A stretch of 64,000 bases of DNA from Chromobotia macracanthus (GCA_036877525.1 JAZGTH010000068.1:5572501-5636500), one strand, 5' to 3'; numbered from the stretch's first letter, positions 37,598 through 51,473 are shown. Notes: generated by a model not told the origin, from the letters alone. Translations and numbers: made by a program.

Positions 37598-37740
37598 GTT
37601 CCTGCAGTTGGTCGAGCATTGTGTTAGCAGCACAAAGGTTGTGGGTTTGATTCTCACGAAACACATACTGATAAACTGTATACCCTAAATATGCTGTAAA
37701 TCATTTTGGATTAAAGCATCTGCCAAATGCATAAATGTAA
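37598..37740 (+). mobile_element. tRNA-derived SINE copy
   Basis: The head has an A-box-like TTGGTCGAGCATTGTG and a B-box-like GTGGGTTTGATTCTC. The tail is AATCATTTTGGATTAAAGC followed by CTGCCAAATGCATAAATG, the hallmark end of a widespread teleost SINE. It is better preserved than the copy at 8590. Confidence 0.82.
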
Positions 37741-38781
37741 ACTTCTGTGAAGACCTGCTACTGGAAACAATAATCATGAAGAGAGACATCTGTTTATTTA
37801 AATGTATTTACTAATATATAATATTACATTATGTTAAACAGAATCTTTTATATTAATAGAAAAAGAAAAAGTGTGATGACTTGAACACAATGCTCTCTCA
37901 GCATTATTATTCTGTTTAAATATTTTCAGACAGCTGTCTGTTGTCTAAAGATTGATATTTTCATATCCTGTTTAGTGCTGTTTGTTGAATCCAGGCGCTG
38001 CAGGTTTTCACGGCTGGTGCAGAATTCATCCTCCAATCCCGTCATTCCTGTTCTCGGGGCTGTGTGTGGAAAAGCTTCTCCAAGCTGGACACATGGTTAG
38101 TGAAGCCCAGGATCTTCACACAGGACTGCCTGAGAGATGCTTCCTGAATGAGGGGACATTCACAGGACACTGTCCAAACTCACTCTCTGCGTGGAAAAGA
38201 TTAAACTGAGAGAAGTAAAGAGAGAGAGAAATGGCAATTTCTCCGTAATCTGACTGCAGTTTGTCAAGTTCTTTGGTTGTGGTTTACTTGTAGTTTATGT
38301 ATCATGTAGTCTGTGCACGGCACACTAATGTCAGTACTTTATTAAGAACAAACAAGACTCATGCAGGTGCAGCACTCTGCAGGACGTTGTGTAAACCCTT
38401 CTGTACTGTACTGTGTTTGTATTGTCTGTACTGTGATATACGACTCTAAGATATATAACCCAACAGATATAAAAGTGCTAAATATTAAAAGTGTCCACTG
38501 TATCTACTAAAATATGAAGTTATCATTTAAAACAGTTTGTGAGTTATTCATTCTTTACGCAGTGATCTCTTCACTAAAGGGAGTTTATAAATGATAAAGT
38601 TGCCTGTCTGAGACCAGCAAAAAAAAATGTCATTTTGCATAATTTCTTATGGCGGCCAAAACACTCCTAACCTCAGATTCATCAGCTCTCCTCCCACTGT
38701 CTGATGACTGCTGCCAGACTCAGAGCAGTGTTGAGTCCATCAGCACCACACTTCCCTCAGCATCCCTCCACAGCCTCCGAC
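37741..38781. other. Upstream region of mamdc2
   Basis: No gene is recognised. The mamdc2 5' UTR and promoter should lie here. I see no clear TATA box or CpG island, unlike at scarb2. Confidence 0.5.
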
Positions 38782-41700
38782 ATGACTCTGCTTCACCTCT
38801 CAGCTCTCCTGGGTAAGTTTCCTGAAGGTCTTCATGAATAAACACTGGTTTGATGCAGAAGTTGCATTTATGCATTTTAGGTTGCGTGGAAACTTTCACG
38901 TTTCGCATGCTCGTGTCTGAAAACATGAAGACTTTTTGAAAGGGTTGATGTGGAGGAGTCTCGTATGCTTCTTCTGTTTCTCTCAGCGCTCTTCTGTGTG
39001 GCAGTCAGAGGAGATCCGCGGCTCCTGCGCGGCTCCTGCAGTTTCGACGCGGACCGCTGCGGCTACACATCCGACCCCGCTCACGCTGCCTGGACCCTGA
39101 ATAAAGAAGGTACGAGAAGCCTCATAAAGTATCTGTGAGAAGTTTCTTCTGGGGTCTGTGGCGAATGCAATGAAACCTCATTTTGAAAAGAGTTGCATAT
39201 ATTAAATATAGAATGATCATTGTGCTTACAGTCATTTAAAAGCATTTATATAAAGCATTTATAGCGTGTATTCTGTAACATTATGAACGCATGGCAGTGT
39301 CTTCTTCAGTGTTTATACTGAGCCATCAGCTTGTTCTTCTGTCTTCCTACATGACACAACTATCTGATCTCTGCTGCTCTCTTTCTGACATGAAACAGCT
39401 GCTGAGGGAGGCGGTGGGTTGTTTTGTTGGTTTGGATGTTGCACATGGCCTCCCTGTCCTCCGAATTCCCTTTAATATTGATTTTAAAAGAATGAGGATT
39501 TGTCATAATCTAATTCTGCCCTGATCTAAAAATAAGTGTTACTGTCATTGCTTTCAAACATCATGTGCATGTTACCTGGAGAACAACTGGAGGGCTCAGC
39601 TGTTGTGTGTGGAACAGAGGAGATGCTTCAGACTGAGTGTGAACTGAAGTGTACTGAAGGCGGTTCAGCCGTGTGAACACACGCTGAGCATTTGTCTGGT
39701 CAGTGACTGGTAGGATGTCTGTGGGTCGTGTGTGCTGAGGTTCCCCACAGGTCAATAAATAGAAGTATAAAACAAGATTGAGCTCTGAATGTGCCTCTGT
39801 TTGGTTTCCTCGACAACACTGGCTTTGTAGTGGAAACACAGTCAGAGTTTTACGTTTAATGAAAGTGAAAGTCTTTTCTTAAATTTTCAAAGTTTAATTC
39901 ATAGTTTCAAGATGATTTTATCAATGTCATGATGTCTTTCCATTAAAAATGGAAATGTGGGCAAACATTCCCAGAAAGAGAGAGAGAAAGAGTCTGGAGA
40001 TCTTAATAGTGGATCTGTCAACAAAGATATATTTCCTTCACAGAGTTCAGACTAAAGTGACACGGAAGTAACTGTACTGTAATAAACCAGTGAGGAACTG
40101 TGTGGACTCACTGACAACAGATTCTGTAGAGAGAATGGCACTTTATTAATATCTCTCTTTACTATAAAGGCTAAGCATGCATCATGGAGACTTATTTACT
40201 TCATATACATGTATCTGCATCACTGAGCAGATTTTAAATGCTATGATGCTAAATAAAAACTGTGATGCTCAATATGGCGACTATAATGGAAAACCCACCT
40301 TTCAGCTATCAGAGCCAATTGTCCTGTCGCTCGAGTTTACATACACTAAACCAAATCAGAAAATATTTGTATGTGGCTGTTGTAAGTAAATGACATCAGC
40401 TCTTTCATATTCCAGAGCAGTTTTAAAAAATCCCCGAAAGAGGCAACAGTGGAACGAAAACTCTCCAAGATGTTCAAGTAGATTATGTAAAAGGTTTGGC
40501 AGGGAGCCGTCTCAGCTGGGAAAGCCCACCTCCTCTGGCTTCTACATACTGAAACAAATTTATACAAAGACACACTTTATATGTTGTATGTTGCCTCTGT
40601 GCTAGCCTTTTTACTGTAATTTACTGTAAACTGTATGTTGACCTTTGACCCTGTCTATGGTCTGGTGACTATAGACTTCAGTCAGGGTAGGCGCCACATT
40701 TCCATTTTCGTAGATGCTTTTAAGACAATACAGCCTGTTTAATGTTACACTGAGGTAAAGTTCTGTCATGAATCATTTACACAATACGTTTTCCATATGT
40801 TTCCAAAATTTTTCAAAATTATTTTGAAAATACATATTTTCAGTGTTGAGTCACATGAATGATCAACACCAGTGTACACCACATATATATAGCTCATTGA
40901 ACCTCTCACAGCCTCTTATTTAACAAATAAGAACTAGTGTCAGTGGACCTTACAAAAGACATGACTTCACTTTTGTAAACACGTACTGTAGCTCAGAAGG
41001 TATTATGAGTCTTGGCCTGAGAAGACAGGTTTTAAAGCTGGTTTTTGCTTATGGACTAAATAAATGAGAACGACCTAAAATGAAGGCCAAACCAGAGAGT
41101 AGGAAACTAGAGTCTCTTTGTAGGAGGGCATGGAAAGAGAATGCAGGAGACATGGTCTTCACCTCGCACCTGTAGTGAATCACTTTCACCAGGAGAACAT
41201 CTGGAGGTTTCAGAAAAGATGAAGAGAAGCTGAAGCCAGAAGGGTCAAAACACTCTTACCTCATGTAGAAGTTTGATGCACACAGTATTAAACAAAGCGG
41301 ATCAAACTTCTTTATATGTGGACGTGTACAGTATTATGTGAATTTATGAGAAATCATTTGTGGTTCTGATGAAACCGTATTCGTGTTCTTCAGGGACAGT
41401 CAAACGAACACTCAAGTCTCCCCTGAGTCTTCGTTTCCTGTGATTGTGTACATTACATTCAGTGAACCTGAGACGAATCACACCTGTTTTCTGACACCAG
41501 CAGAGACCACCCGTTCATTTCATTTACTTTATCTGTTGAGATGTATCTGCCCATTACTGCTGACCCTGATGTCTGTGTTTATATGGATTATTTGATTAAT
41601 TTGTCTGTAGAAAATCTGACTCCATTGTTATAGCTGTCAGATGTCCAGTGCAAATAACAGCAGTGAGTGTTATAAACAATCATTAATTTAACAATAAACA

Positions 41701-43964
41701 GGTTTTTTGTTCTGTTCTTAAACTCATCACATAACGTCTTAGTGCATCTGCACAAAGGTTTCATTCCAGACCAGCAGCTGCTAAAACACACAGATATGCA
41801 AAGATTTAAAAATGACAGGTGTTGAAATAATGATTGGTCTTCCAGGTCACTTCATCACAGCAGATTCGCTCTCTATTGGTGAGAAAGAGAAATATGTTCT
41901 GATCAGCCCAGAACTGGAGCTTCGGGACTGGAGCTGTGTGCGTCTGGTCTATCAGATCACCGGTTTGGGTTCTCTTCAGCTGCACCTGCGACCTGAGGGC
42001 GAGAACTTCGACTACATGCTGTGGACAGCAAAGAACCCCTCAGACAGTTGGCTCATTGCCAGCGTGGACCTCCGCAATATGTCTGGGGTTTATCAGGTAT
42101 CATCCTGACCATGACATGGTTACTCACTGTGTTTGACAAAGAAGGAAGCAGAGAGGTTGTGATGTAATGCAGCTCAACTATTCATAGTTTTCCAGAGTAC
42201 TATGAGCATTAGAGAGGGTTCGAGTGGAGTTGAGGGAAGAAAAGAACTCTTTGTAAATGTTGCAGTGAATACGCCTCTGCTTCAGTCAGATCAAACAGAA
42301 CTGTACATTAACACTGGTTATATGTTTCTGGCAATTAAAAAAGACAGCGTGAATACAAAACTTCCAGTGTAAAGAAATATCAATTACCTTTGTTTAATAA
42401 CAACAAAATGTGTGATGACATGAAAAGAATATGGATCCATCATGTTAGTTTTAACTGTAGGTGTATTATATAAATGTTCTGATACTGTATTTACTGTAAG
42501 ATTAGAATGCATGTAAAACTGGAAGATCATCATAAAGCTATATCCTGTCATGACGGCGTCATATACAGATTGATGTTCAAAAATTCAACTAGTCAAACAG
42601 ACATTGTCTTGTCAGTTGATTAGATTCACTAATTTATACTCGTAAATGTTTACTTCTTTGTTTATTCTTTTTGTTTTTATTAATTTATTTTTGATATTCA
42701 GCTAATATTCGAGGGCAAACCCAGCAGAGGAATAGGAAACAGCGTTGCTATTTTTGAAATTCACATCGTCCCTGGATACTGTATTGGTAAGTCCACTAAT
42801 GTCATACACACTTCTTGGTAACCGGTTCACACACTGTACATAATACATATACTATGAAGCATTACAAAAGCTACAATGCCGTGATGCTTTTCCCAAAAAC
42901 AGTAATAGAGTAAATAGAGTAATTCATAAGAATAGTCTGATACAACTGTACAACCCTGCATATGGATGGATGAACAGTAGGAATGTGTAATGCTGTGTGT
43001 ATTTCAGAGTGTAACTTTGAGGAACATCACTTGTGTGGCTACAGCAATCAGTGGAATCCAAATGTGAACTGGTATGTGGGAGGGAGTTTAGCCCGGGACC
43101 CTCAGTCAAACCTTCCTAATGATCACACCATGAACAATGAGAGAGGTAATGATACAGTGGAGCATCTTCATACCGTACAATTACAGCTGGAGTCAATAAT
43201 TGTGAGCCAGGCTTTCCACACAAACCAAATATTTTCTCCTCGTTTTATAACTTGCTTGCTCTCCAGGAATAAGCTGCGTGAATCAATTCTTTGTTTCATT
43301 TTTCCACTCTTGATTAGGTCATTACATGTATGTGGATTCGGTTTATGCTAAAAAGTTCCAAGAGGTCGCCAAGTTGGTGTCACCAATGACTACAACCCCA
43401 ATGGCTGGATGCTTGTCATTTTACTATCAGAGGGACCAAGCCATTGGGAATTTATTCTCAGTCTTCACTAAAGACCAGCTGGGCCACTATGAGGAGATCT
43501 GGAGGCCTGACGTGTACGCAACGTCGAGGTGGAAGTTAGTGCAAGTGGATATTAAGGCACCACACCCTCTGGAGGTCAGTGAAGTTCCAGATCATCCACA
43601 AATGTTTCCTCATGAGGACAGGAAGACCATGAGCAGTTTCAGAGCTCCACTGTGCAGTTGGGTTGTGCTGCTGAGGTTCAATTCATAGGTGCTAGTGATA
43701 ATATAAAGTGCTATGACAGATAAATTCATCCTTTGAGGTTTCAGAAGATGAAACCACAGTTTTCCACTAGATCTTTCCTTTGAATTCTTCAATAGATGTC
43801 TAAATAAATGAGTAACTCTTGCCATAGTAGAGTCTGCAATGCAGGACAGAAGCAGAACAGGGTTGTAAATAAGCCTTCAGCACAAAAGCTCATGGAAACA
43901 CACTCACAGTGAGAGAAAACAGACTGTACCCCTCACAGCCTGTGCTGTTTCATAATAACTCTTG

Positions 43965-44050
<86 letters not shown>

Positions 44051-47000
44051 GAATAGTATCAATTTATCTTTACGTTAATTCATCACTGTTGTGGAGAACT
44101 GGAAGGCAAAGAGATGGAGTATGTTGTAGAAAGATCTGGCCATTGTTATGTTTACAGATAGCACTTGCAGTTATTTACAAAAACACATAGTGCTTACATT
44201 AAGACAGCATGGTGTTGTAACACAACAATACTAACTCAATGATGAGAGATGATTTTACATTTCAGAAAACAACAAAATAATAACCAAAACAAGTTACACA
44301 GCAAAAGAATAGTGGCACAATATGAAATAATACATGGAGCTGAAGTCAGTGTTTCTGACCTCTGGTGACTGTGCAATGCAGAATTAGTTTGTTTACATCA
44401 GACATTACAAATCCACTTTAAACTGTGTTCACATTTAGTTTACAGTATAATAAGCACTGTTGGTTAAGTACTGTTTAATTAAACATAAACATTTTAGCCA
44501 GCATTTCTGAAGATTTGTTTTATAATGTCTGGAAGACATATTCTGAACATCTCTGGGGTCATTTTCAAAGTCAAACACCAGTCATACAGTATATACACAA
44601 CAGAACATTCACACATTTATAATGTCCATAAGTCATATCATGTTTAAGCACAGATGGTCTGTGCAGTCAGTATGTCATTAAGATTTGAACTACCCATGAT
44701 ATACTTAAGACACTTTTAAAAACATATTCTGATTTAACAGTCATGGGTCCCACATACACCCACCGAAACTCCAACCTGGAAGATATTTTAAAGACGGCAC
44801 ATTATTGTCAAACACATGAATTCATGTTCATTGAGAGGGTCCATCAACTACAGTCTATATAAACAAACTGCAGTCAATAATTGAGTAATACAGTTAAACA
44901 TTTAAAGTTTTTTACTATGTTTTGTATAGTAAAATATTTTTACTATATTTTGTATAAATGTATGTATTTACTATACATTTATTTACAATAATTGTCATTA
45001 ATCAAATTAGCAAACATTATATAATGTTCAACACATCATTAGTTAATTTTATAAATATTGTGAAATTTATATAACACACAGTATGTTCAGATATGTACAT
45101 ATTTAAACATATGTGACAGTAATCTGGATGACCTAGTAAAGAAATGACTATAAGGTATTACTGATGAATAAAATACATTTCATATTGTTTGTGCAGGTAA
45201 TAAAGCATTCAGAACAAGGTTTATTATAAACCATTGCGCAGGATTCTTAATGAGTTCAGAAAACCCTCATCAGTTGTAATGCCGCATAAATAATTCTACT
45301 ACAAACTGAATCCGCTTGGCGCAGACATTTAAATGTGATCATAACTGCCCAGATTCTGAGCTGAGGATGGCAGGAGATTTTCAGATGTAGTTCATAGTGT
45401 GGTCTATTTCAGAGCAGCGTAACATAATCTCTTTTCCAAAGAGAAAAACTGCTTCTCATCTGTAGAAATAATATAAACATAAAGTGCTGTGGCTGCCATG
45501 TTTGAGTGTGAGCAGCCAGCTGTGGGAGACAGTGTAAATAATGAGTGTGTGAGTCTGGAGATCTTCTCAAATATAGTTACAACACACTGCTCACCTTGAA
45601 ACGTATGTATTCATGCTGATTTACCCAGTGAATCTGAAACTTTGAGCAGTACTGAAGAGGAATGAAACATTTTGTGCTTTGTGTGTCTAATTTGTTATTG
45701 TATTGTTGTATATAGATTGTTGTATATGAATTACTAGGTGGTTTTTGAGGTGGCGTTCAACAGCGCTCGAGGAGGATACGTTGCTCTGGACGACATCTCC
45801 TTTTCCTCAGAGTTCTGCCACACTGAGACAGGTCAGTACACCGCCGAGAAAAGCAATATCACAATATCACAGCATGGCTTCACAGGGTTTTCACAGGGTG
45901 CTGCTATACAGGAGAAACAGCACGACTGTGAGTGAGACATTGCTGTTATATAACAGAAAGTATGTAAATAAGGAAAAACCAAGGAAGGGTACATAAACAC
46001 TCTTGTGTGTGGAGCTACTTTTTCACCAGATTAGGAATCTGTTTTGTTATTGATGTATCAGGGTTTTAGGAACACCATTTCATCAAATCAGATTCTAGGA
46101 ATAGAACTAACTGTTCATGTCTGATACAGCTGCGCATAACTGAAGCGTCACAGACTGTGTGAGCTGAGCTATAAATCCATAACAAGTTTTAATGGTTTTA
46201 TTTCAGGGTTCTTTGTAACCTGATTTAACATCTGTTAAATGTTTTTTAGACAAAGATTCTTGTGACATACTATAATTCTTTTCTTTTTGCTTGCTTTATA
46301 GCTTTCTATCGTGCTTATTTGATCATGGGAATCAAATGTCTGTTGTTCCTTGTACTTTATACTTAGGGAGAAACATTACCAAAAGCCAAGAACAAAAAAC
46401 TATGAAAACTAACACAAAATTACCCACAGCTTGCATGTATCTTTAAAGCTCAAAAATGTTTCTCACATCACTTTTGCCCCATATCTTTACTATCTGTATA
46501 GTTTTTTGTAGCTTTTTATATTTACATTGTTTATAATAACACAAATAGTGTAGTTTATTATGACTATGTTCTCCAGCAGTCTTCACTAACCTAAAATATA
46601 TATATATTTTGATCATTGTAATCAGAAGAAAATCCCTTAAAAGGGGCTTAAGCCTTGATGTACACTGCAGCCTACAAACAGCTCGGGAGTGCTGCAAGGA
46701 CATTTTCTTGTTGTTTTGTTATTTAGAAACCACACTGAAACATTCCCTACAGTCAACAGAATAGATTTTACAAAACAGTCTGTCTGTGGCAGATGTTCAT
46801 TTAGTGAGTTTGAGCGTGTGATTCATGTTTCAGAGCCGTCCTTTGACCCCTCTATTGCAAACTGTGATTTTGAAGAAGGCCTGTGTGAGTATTACCAGGA
46901 ACAGACTGGAGGTTCAGTGTGGAACAGGGTCTCTGTGAAACCAAATGTTTACCGCATGGGGGACCACACCACAGGCACTGGTGAGGAAGTGAGGCTGTTC

Positions 47001-50000
47001 CTTCCATTTCTACAAATGATTGGAGTATGACATCAAACAATGTGTATTGTGTATCTTAATCAAATTGTATCTTAATCCTCACATAATGAGATCTTGTTGT
47101 TTGTCATGAGTTTTAAATTCTGACCATGAAACTCTTTTAACTCTTTCCCCCCAATTTAGCAGTATCAGTATAAATTACCATTCATATGAGCAAGAGATAA
47201 ACTTAAAAATTCTTTATAATATCATGCAAAATACACAATTTATTTAGCAGTACAACAGAGAGATTCACTCTAAATACCAATGTGAAATATTAAGGTCCTA
47301 AAAAGTGATCAAACTGATCATCGATGGCTCCACAGGGTCTTTCCTCCTGGCCAACACTCGCTTCACCTCTCGTCCAGGGTATGTGGGTCGACTCTTCGGA
47401 CCCTCCCTACCAGGGAACCACAAATACTGCTTCAGGTTCTACTATGCCCTGCATGGCTTCATGAAAATAGATAATGCTCTTGCACTCTACATCTATGATG
47501 AAAACAATGTAGCACAGGAGAAAATCTGGACTGTGTCAGAGAGGTCCAGAGATGTTTGGACAGTAGTGGAAGTCACCTACATGAAACCAATGCCCACAAA
47601 GGTAAGTGTGAGATGTATATGGATTTATGGTCAATATATAACAGGTATATGTAACTCTTATAGTTCCAAGCTACAGTCTGTTTAAAATCATAGCTGCTTT
47701 TAATTTGTTTTAGTGTTGAGTTGATTTGTTGTATATACATTTGTCTGATGATAAACGACATGAAGATTTTATTATTCCTCAGAATAGGGGTCATGTAAGG
47801 ACACTAGTATGTATTATATCATCAAATGTAAAAATAAAGATGAATACGGCTTTAATGCTTTAATGGTATTTATGTTTTGGTAGAGCATTTAGAAATGATA
47901 AGCTGTCTCAAATCTTTCACTGCACTTTGGATCACCCTGTGAATGAATTTGAAAGGATTTCAAATGGAATTCTTGTAGAAAGCTCAGGGATTCAGATTTT
48001 AAGACAGCATAATTTAAGAGCAAGTCTTCACTCAATACTAAGTCTGTCTATAGAACTAGCACATCAAAAACACATTAATAGCTTTTTTTGGTTGGAATAG
48101 ATTACACTTTCTAAAAACTTAAATACCACAGAAGGGTTTGTGTTTTACATTGATTTTACAATTAATTCTATGTGTTCTAAACATGCATAACCAGAATTCA
48201 AAATGGCTGACCAAGGAACACTGGACATTGTTTAACTTGGTCTCTTGACTTTAGCACAAAGCCTTCAAACATTATGAAACTGTGACATATCCTCAGATCA
48301 TGCCTGTGATGACATATACCAAGTTTCATGTCAATAAACAAAAGCGTTGCAAAGACACAGCCTCATGTCCATTTTCACATGCTTTTCTTTAAATTCTCTT
48401 GCACATTATTTAAGAATGGTCAGGATTATCAAAAAGCTTTTGATAACTTTTTATCAGTAGTGTCTCTAGATGCTATATACCACAGTTTTGTGTACATTGG
48501 TCAAACGCCTTAGAAGGACTTTGAAAAAGTTCTTATTTCGAAAAATTCAAAATGGCAAAAAAATTTTAATGATGGAAAATGACATCACAGATGCATTCAA
48601 ATTGTTATGGGCCAAAGAATCAGAGAAATCTTGTTGCTAGGAATTACGATTCAGACGTTTTGAGCATAAATGAGAAATTTGAACTGTTGGTGGTGCTAGA
48701 GGGTTTGAGGTAGAGTTTGAATAACTGATCAACCAAACTACTGATCTTAACTAATGAAGAGTATTCTTACCTTGCTGATTTTCAACATACCGTGTTTATT
48801 TTCTTTTCAGGTAGCATTTGTCAGCATCTGCAGAAACTTCTGGGATTGTGGACTTATATCTCTGGATGATATCTCAGTGACCTCTGGAGACTGTCGGGTC
48901 ACTACAGGTACATAAATCTTGATAGAGACAAAAGATTGTGAAGAAACTTCATCTACTGCTGGAACATTTGTATTTGAAATTGTTGCATTCCCCCACATAT
49001 TCACTTTAATGGAGAAAAGCTAAAAATAAATCACTCATATTTTAGAGCTTTGGTCTGAAAAATATATGTTTCACCCTCTAATGATAGAAGTCACTCACAT
49101 GGGTTTGTACAAAACTGCCTCTATGTTTAGAATCGGTCCAACAATAACATGCTGTCTGTGCATTTGTGCAAGTGAAACTCATGAGTTTTAAAAGATTTAA
49201 GGTGCTTATTTGTTCTGTTAAAGGCTAAATTACTCAAATATTACTTAAATTGCTTAGCAGAAGTTGCATGTGAGCATGTTTTTAAAAATGTGGCTAAGAA
49301 AATGGGTACAGCTCTTGTCTAAGGTTCCTAAATGTTCTCTGTTTATAGACCTCTATTCCACATCAGTGAAGGACATCTGCCCTCACAAACATAGAAATTA
49401 AATGGGCAGTGCCTGTTTTGGGGGACAGAAATAGAAATAGATGTTTCAGTCTTTTCCTCATGTGTAGTGTGTTTCATGGGAAACAGTTTGGCCTAATAAT
49501 TTTACCATCCCAAAAACATTTAAATCAAATAAATTGTGACACCCCGGCTGTATTTTATTTGGAATATGATTGTATCTGTGTATGTTTGTATGATGTCTGC
49601 TCTGTTCAGGACCACTGAATACACCTCCTGGACATTGTAACTTTGAAACTGGGGACTGTGGCTACACACAGAAAATGAAAAAAGGACACTGGTTACGAAT
49701 TAGGGGACACACACCCACATCCTATACGGGACCCAAGGGGGACCACACCTTAGGGGTAGGTGAGTCAACTCTGTGTTTCAGTATAAATGCACAGATATTC
49801 AAATTTAAAGGCAAGGTAGGTGATTGGAGGAGGCGCGGCTTTGGAGAGCACTCTTAAGGGAGGGCGGGATCTTATGCTTTCAAAGCTGACTAGTCTCTCC
49901 ATAACTGCCTACCCTACCCTAAACTCCAAAATATTGGTTAAAATGCTTTGTAGTCATCGCTGATTTTATCAGACACTACGTCTTGTCTTGTTATTTCAAG

Positions 50001-51473
50001 GCTACTTCATGTACATTGAGGCATCTCACATGCTACCCAGTCAGTCGGCTCAACTGATGTCCACTCAGCTGAGGGGTTCACCAGGACCTCAGTGTCTGAT
50101 CTTCTTCTACCACATGTACGGCTCGGGCACGGGGACCCTGAGCGTGCTGCTGCACACGGGGGACAGGGAGAGGGTGCTGTGGATGAGACAAGGAGAGCAA
50201 AGCGTGTCCTGGATGAAGGCCACTGTAGATTACGAGTGTTACTCAAGACATTGGGTTAGACACACAAACACACACACACAATTTCCTGTTGAAGAATGTC
50301 TTTGAAAGACATCTTGATAATGCCCAGATGAAAGCAGTTTATTAGGCAGATTGATAAGCAGACTGCTTACATTAGTAGAACAGACTGCTCCTACACAAAA
50401 AAAGTTTATTCAAGTGTGCTATTAGTGTACTTCTTTTACACTTAAAATAAGAGTGTAAATTTAGTCTACTTTTTACTTCTCAGAAAACATAAACTAGTTG
50501 TGTACTCAGTTACTACTATTACTTTTAAAGCATGCTTAGAAGTACACTTTTATAAAAGGGAACCAACTTAGGGTGAGCAGAGTGAGGGTAAGTGTGAGCA
50601 GAAGGTATTTGGGACACACCCATCACCTTGAACCTTCACCATCACATTAGTATGTTTTCCATGTTTTGCTATTTCTGAAAGGTTAAATCTCTGCTTTTTT
50701 TGCAGATTATATTTGAAGCTGCTAGAGGCCCCTCAATAAGAAGTGACATTGCTATTGACGATATTGTGTTTAAAAAGGGACCTTGCAAAGGTGAGTGAAC
50801 AAAACAGTTTTCAGTTTGGAAATCAATAATACAGTGTAACTCACCTCAAATACAACATCCACAGCACATGAACAGTTTCTTACTTCAGTGTTTTCTATAA
50901 TGTGAATTCATATGAATGGCTACATGCCTTATGTGCCGTAGTCTGTGGATTCAAATGCATAAGCAGAAGGGTAAACAGGAAGTGTCAACAGTTTATGCAT
51001 CACTGTTGATCTTCTGGCAGCTCATTTGTTTGATACAGTGACGTCTTGTTGTATTTCCGCATCCTCTGTGAAGATTCAGTGAGTGTCACTGCAGTGCAGT
51101 TACATCATGTAGTACTGGAAGAACCAGCTAACAGTGAACATTATCAGAACATTGGCTAACATTCTCTAAAAGTTCCTTCAAAACCGTTCTTGTAGTAACA
51201 TTAGTAGAACTTTCTTTAACACTATACATCATATATCAAAACGTTATTAAGTTGTTATTGGAACATTTTAAAAATGTTACAGAATGAAAATTAAAGACAC
51301 ATTCTTACAACCTAAACTTCCATCTACTCACAGCAGTAAGACATACTGTATAGTAGAGTGTATCTGTACATGTTTTATGTGCTTTATAATTCTGTCTCTC
51401 TGTGTCTTCAGATCCTGGAGACAGTATCCCGTACTCAGGATTCTCGGAGAACTTTAATGAGATTGAGTACTGA
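38782..51473 (+). CDS. mamdc2: mamdc2 (MAM domain-containing 2), 14 coding exons, 679 aa
   Basis: Join 38782-38812, 38987-39109, 41846-42096, 42702-42786, 43008-43145, 43318-43574, 45738-45831, 46834-46980, 47336-47601, 48811-48907, 49610-49759, 50001-50254, 50706-50790, 51412-51473. MAMDC2 (mamcan) is a secreted extracellular-matrix proteoglycan; human is 686 aa. Seen: a signal peptide (MTLLHLSALLALFCVAVRG), then four MAM domains at about residues 27-163, 164-326, 327-496 and 497-659, each starting with a Cys-x-Phe-(E/D) motif (SCSFDADRCGY, ECNFEEHHLCGY, NCDFEEGLCEY, HCNFETGDCGY) and ending in a ...LDDI.F...C block (domain 1 diverges). The tail SGFSENFNEIEY nearly equals the human end SGYSEDLNEIEY and keeps a Ser-Gly that could carry glycosaminoglycan. 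Domains 2-4 are each three exons bounded by phase-1 introns. Exon 12 has a weak donor (GTTAGA). Confidence 0.96.
38950..39109 (+). CDS. mamdc2: mamdc2 alternative first exon reading (unspliced start)
   Basis: The frame of exon 2 stays open upstream to ATG at 38950 and 38965, giving MLLLFLSALFCVAVRG, which is also a usable signal peptide. The preferred model instead splices exon 1 (38782-38812, donor G|GTAAGT) to 38987, whose acceptor follows a long pyrimidine tract (CTTCTTCTGTTTCTCTCAG). Both give the same mature protein, so a second promoter with a signal peptide of its own is possible. Confidence 0.4.
39110..41845 (+). other. mamdc2 intron 2
   Basis: The 2.7-kb intron shows no recognised exon or element; its open frames are short and of low quality. 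Confidence 0.6.
43966..44048. repeat. (TA)n microsatellite
   Basis: About 41 uninterrupted TA dinucleotides in mamdc2 intron 6. Such runs can extrude cruciforms and are unstable in length. Confidence 0.98.
44049..45737 (+). other. mamdc2 intron 6, remainder
   Basis: AT-rich sequence after the TA microsatellite. No exon or known element is recognised. Confidence 0.6.
48180..48720. repeat. Dispersed teleost repeat in mamdc2 intron 9
   Basis: It contains phrases typical of an abundant zebrafish-like interspersed repeat: 'ATATACCAAGTTTCATGTCAAT', 'AAATTCAAAATGGC' (twice in variant form) and 'GGTGGTGCTAGAGGGTTTGAGG'. The related 5' phrase 'TTAAAGCTGCAAGCAGC' occurs separately at 53634. The boundaries are approximate. 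Confidence 0.5.
50395..50560. repeat. Short repeat with AAGTGTACTT-type words
   Basis: The segment runs from AAGTTTATTCAAGTGTGC to AGAAGTACACTTTT, with several direct and inverted copies of 'AGTGTACTT'. It looks like a small dispersed element in mamdc2 intron 12. Confidence 0.4.
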
